A model generated the notes under the pieces. It was not told where the DNA came from. It saw only the letters and a program-made list of their open reading frames with translations, and made no database searches. A stretch of 39,196 nt of DNA from Pseudomonadota bacterium (GTDB lineage: Bacteria; Pseudomonadota; Gammaproteobacteria; Steroidobacterales; Woeseiaceae): the NCBI GenBank assembly GCA_022574185.1, contig JACZSM010000025.1:1-39196 (forward strand), in the 5' to 3' direction. How positions within the stretch are numbered: the first letter of the stretch is position 1; each line of letters opens with the position of its first letter. Made by a program: the position numbers and the translations under genes. Positions 36,922 through 39,196 of this stretch are shown piece after piece.

Positions 36922-37804
36922 CGCGAGCAGACTTCCGTTCCTGCTGTTATTACCGATCATTGCCTTTGCAAACGAGGCTGGACACCCGGTCACGCTCTGG
37001 GTTGCCGAGGGCACGAACAACCGCGTATATCTTCTGGGGTCGGTGCACCTGTTGCGCAAACAGGATCATCCATTGCCTGCGATCATTGATTCGGCGTACG
37101 ACGATGCAGAGGTGCTCGTCATGGAACTCGACATGGACGATATCGATGGCTTCGAAATGCAGAGCCTTATCACGCAACTTGGCGTTACAAATGATGACTC
37201 AACGCTCCACGATTTGATGGGGGATACACTTTACGCGAGAGCCGCCGCCAAGGCCGCAGCGATCGACATACCGTTCGCCATGCTGGCGAAAAGTGAACCC
37301 TGGCTGGCAGCAATTACTATCGAGCAACTCATGTTGGCTCGCCTGGGCTTCGATTCTGCCTATGGCATTGAAAAATATCTCTCAGCAAAAGCAGTAGCAG
37401 ACGGTAAGGAGATTCACGGCCTTGAAACCGTTGCCCAGCAGATCGGTTTCCTCGACAACCTGTCTCTTAGAGCACAGCGCGCATTATTGATGCAAACGCT
37501 TGACGAGACCGCCGATATTGAGGAGGCCATGGACGATCTGATTCGTGCGTGGCGTGTTGGCGATCTGCGTTATCTCGAGGATTTTCTGCTGCAAGACATG
37601 GCCAAGGATCTCGAAATTTATGAAACGCTCCTCGTGAATCGAAATCGACGCTGGGTCGACGATATCGATGCATTGCTCGATGAAAACGATGATTACCTGG
37701 TGATCGTGGGCGCCGCGCACTTACTCGGTGACGACGGCGTGCCTATGCTCCTTGCGCGACGCGGCGTCAAGATCACACAGATGCATCAGCCGGCACAGAA
37801 CTGA
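36914..37804 (+). CDS. TraB/GumN family protein
   Basis: A secreted or periplasmic protein of the TraB/PrgY/GumN (Tiki-like) superfamily, thought to be metal-dependent proteases or erythromycin-esterase-like hydrolases. A signal peptide ([18 protein letters not shown]) precedes the domain. The two GxxH motifs are LLGSVHLL (residues 42-45) near the N-terminus and [11 protein letters not shown] near the C-terminus, with MELD in between as conserved acidic site. ATG 36914 overlaps the cpdA stop by 8 nt; a longer frame upstream is antisense-like and antedates the signal peptide. Length 296 residues. Function in this cell is unknown. Confidence 0.85.
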   Translation: MTSASRLPFLLLLPIIAFANEAGHPVTLWVAEGTNNRVYLLGSVHLLRKQDHPLPAIIDSAYDDAEVLVMELDMDDIDGFEMQSLITQLGVTNDDSTLHDLMGDTLYARAAAKAAAIDIPFAMLAKSEPWLAAITIEQLMLARLGFDSAYGIEKYLSAKAVADGKEIHGLETVAQQIGFLDNLSLRAQRALLMQTLDETADIEEAMDDLIRAWRVGDLRYLEDFLLQDMAKDLEIYETLLVNRNRRWVDDIDALLDENDDYLVIVGAAHLLGDDGVPMLLARRGVKITQMHQPAQN

Positions 37805-37805
37805 A

Positions 37806-39074
37806 ATGGGCCTCTACGAAGACGCGCGGCAAGTCATCGCCGGCGGCGTCAATTCACCGGTACGCGCTTTTGCTGGAGTTGGTGGCGAACCCGTCTTTAT
37901 TGCGAGCGCCAAAGGTGCGTGGCTGGTAGCCGAAGATGGACGGCGTTACATCGACTACGTTGGTTCATGGGGCCCGATGATTCTAGGACACGCTCATCCG
38001 GTCGTTATCGATGCCGTCGTCAGCACTGCGCAGCGAGGCCTTAGTTTCGGCGCACCGTGCGTACTCGAGACGCAAATCGCCGAAAAGATTTGTGCGCTGA
38101 TGCCTTCGATCGAACGATTACGCATGGTGAGTTCAGGAACCGAGGCGACGATGAGCGCGATTCGCCTCGCGCGTGGCCACACGGGCCGTGACAAAATTAT
38201 CAAGTTCGAAGGTTGTTATCACGGCCATTCTGACTCTTTGCTCATCAAGGCTGGCTCGGGCGCGCTGACATTAGGTGTGCCTAGTTCACCGGGCGTTCCA
38301 GCCGTGCTCGCCGAACATACGATCACACTGTCTTTCAACGACGCAGATGCCGTAGATGAGGCGTTCTCCAAATTCGGCGGTGATATTGCTTGCGCCATTG
38401 TCGAGCCGATCGCGGGCAATATGAATATGGTGCCGCCCGAGGCCGGATTCCTCGAAACTCTGCGCGATCAATGCACTGCGTCCGGCGCAATACTGATTTT
38501 CGACGAGGTCATGACGGGGTTTCGCGTCGCCAAGGGTGGCGCCCAGGCGCTATTCAATATGCAGCCGGATCTGACGACATTGGGCAAGATCATCGGCGGC
38601 GGCATGCCTGCAGCGGCATTCGGCGGCCGTGCGGACATCATGTCCAGCATCGCGCCCGACGGCCCCGTCTACCAGGCCGGCACGTTGTCGGGCAACCCTG
38701 TCGCAATGGCCGCCGGGCTTGCGACGCTGGAGCAAATCGACACACCTGGTTTTTACGAGTCCCTTGGCGAACGAACACAACAACTCACGCAAGGGCTTGC
38801 CGCTGCAGCGAAAGATGCCGGCATTCCGCTGGCCGTAGAACACGCCGGCGGCATGTTTGGTTTCGTCTTTACAAGCGCCGGACCTGTGCGGCGCTTTGCA
38901 CAGATTGCGAGTGCGGACATCAATCGATTCAAGGCATTCTTTCACGGCATGCTTGCCGAAGGTGTGTACCTTGCGCCTTCGGCATTCGAGGCAGGTTTTG
39001 TTTCCGCCGCACACGGTGACAAGGAGATCAGCAAGACGCTAGCGGCAGCGCGCAAGGTATTCGCGACCTTGTAG
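37806..39074 (+). CDS. hemL: Glutamate-1-semialdehyde 2,1-aminomutase HemL
   Basis: A PLP enzyme that makes 5-aminolevulinate in the C5 haem pathway. [20 protein letters not shown] at the start, [32 protein letters not shown] and [17 protein letters not shown] (with the PLP lysine) are intact. ATG 37806 begins 1 bp after the upstream stop and gives 422 residues, a few residues shorter at the N-terminus than most homologues; GTG 37728 in frame would run 78 nt into the previous gene. It ends normally at TAG 39072-39074, 15 bp before an IS110 transposase tail on the other strand. Confidence 0.97.
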   Translation: MGLYEDARQVIAGGVNSPVRAFAGVGGEPVFIASAKGAWLVAEDGRRYIDYVGSWGPMILGHAHPVVIDAVVSTAQRGLSFGAPCVLETQIAEKICALMPSIERLRMVSSGTEATMSAIRLARGHTGRDKIIKFEGCYHGHSDSLLIKAGSGALTLGVPSSPGVPAVLAEHTITLSFNDADAVDEAFSKFGGDIACAIVEPIAGNMNMVPPEAGFLETLRDQCTASGAILIFDEVMTGFRVAKGGAQALFNMQPDLTTLGKIIGGGMPAAAFGGRADIMSSIAPDGPVYQAGTLSGNPVAMAAGLATLEQIDTPGFYESLGERTQQLTQGLAAAAKDAGIPLAVEHAGGMFGFVFTSAGPVRRFAQIASADINRFKAFFHGMLAEGVYLAPSAFEAGFVSAAHGDKEISKTLAAARKVFATL

Positions 39075-39089
39075 ATACTCTGTTCGGGG

Positions 39090-39196
39090 TCAAGTATTAA
39101 TTGACTCTGGTATGCGATAGAACTTATCGCCATCCCAGGGTTGCCGGTATTTCAGCATGGCCCAGATTGAGTGCAACAGTTTGCGCATGACGGCGG
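39090..39196 (-). mobile_element. C-terminal part of an IS110-family transposase (runs off the window)
   Basis: On the minus strand a frame of 34 codons comes in from the right edge and stops at TGA (39090-39092). The peptide AVMRKLLHSIWAMLKYRQPW, followed by DGDKFYRIP, closely resembles the C-terminus of IS110-family transposases (RuvC-like DEDD catalytic domain and C-terminal serine-containing domain lie off-window). Only about 15 bp separate its stop from the hemL stop, so the non-coding end on this side is very short. Such elements use a structured guide RNA at one end. Whether the copy is intact is unknown. Confidence 0.65.

Overview
The window is about 39 kb of densely packed bacterial chromosome with moderately high GC. 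Gene content and order point to a gammaproteobacterium: rsmI-lpoA-yraN, sspB-sspA-petCBA, degS/algW, murA-ibaG, yrbG-kdsD-kdsC-lptC-lptA-lptB-rpoN-hpf-ptsN-rapZ, a tkt-gap-pgk/pyk block and metK-ahcY. The same blocks occur in related order in Pseudomonas-type genomes. A marine or sediment lineage outside the enterics and pseudomonads is plausible, but that is inference. No rRNA, tRNA, CRISPR array or prophage was seen.

Layout. 1-115 is the 3' tail of a probable IS110-like transposase. 159-3373 holds rsmI, divergent from lpoA-yraN. 3419-7195 is a minus-strand unit petA-petB-petC-sspA-sspB (cytochrome bc1 complex plus stringent starvation proteins). 7419-8492 is a DegS/AlgW-type periplasmic protease, convergent with ibaG-murA (8522-10030). 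10200-19659 is a long plus-strand series: yrbG, the KDO and LPS-transport genes kdsD-kdsC-lptC-lptA-lptB (several overlapping by 4 nt), rpoN, hpf, ptsN, rapZ and mgtE. A 210-bp inverted-repeat element sits between hpf and ptsN. 19786-26208 is accessory: a patatin-like lipase, an exported Bcp-type peroxiredoxin, a VWA (CoxE-like)/MoxR ATPase pair and a penicillin-acylase-family hydrolase. 26215-33474 is central carbon metabolism on the minus strand (tkt-gap-pgk and pyk), split by an oppositely oriented PhoX-family gene. 33668-39074 is metK-ahcY-cpdA-TraB/GumN-hemL on the plus strand. 39090-39196 is the C-terminal tail of an IS110-family transposase, 15 bp after the hemL stop codon.

How the genes work together. 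The kds/lpt genes make KDO and move LPS to the outer membrane, murA starts peptidoglycan synthesis, lpoA activates penicillin-binding proteins, and DegS belongs to the envelope-stress pathway. rpoN, hpf, ptsN and rapZ form the classic sigma-54/PTS-Ntr neighbourhood, but no npr or hprK is present. metK and ahcY form an activated-methyl-cycle unit. No convincing new multi-gene system was found. The best leads are the symmetrical 210-bp element that abuts ptsN and carries an open 53-codon frame, two hairpins in the hpf leader of which one pairs with the Shine-Dalgarno region, and the IS110 remnants at both ends. Departures from the usual neighbourhood (no mla, hisGDC or npr genes) are also listed.
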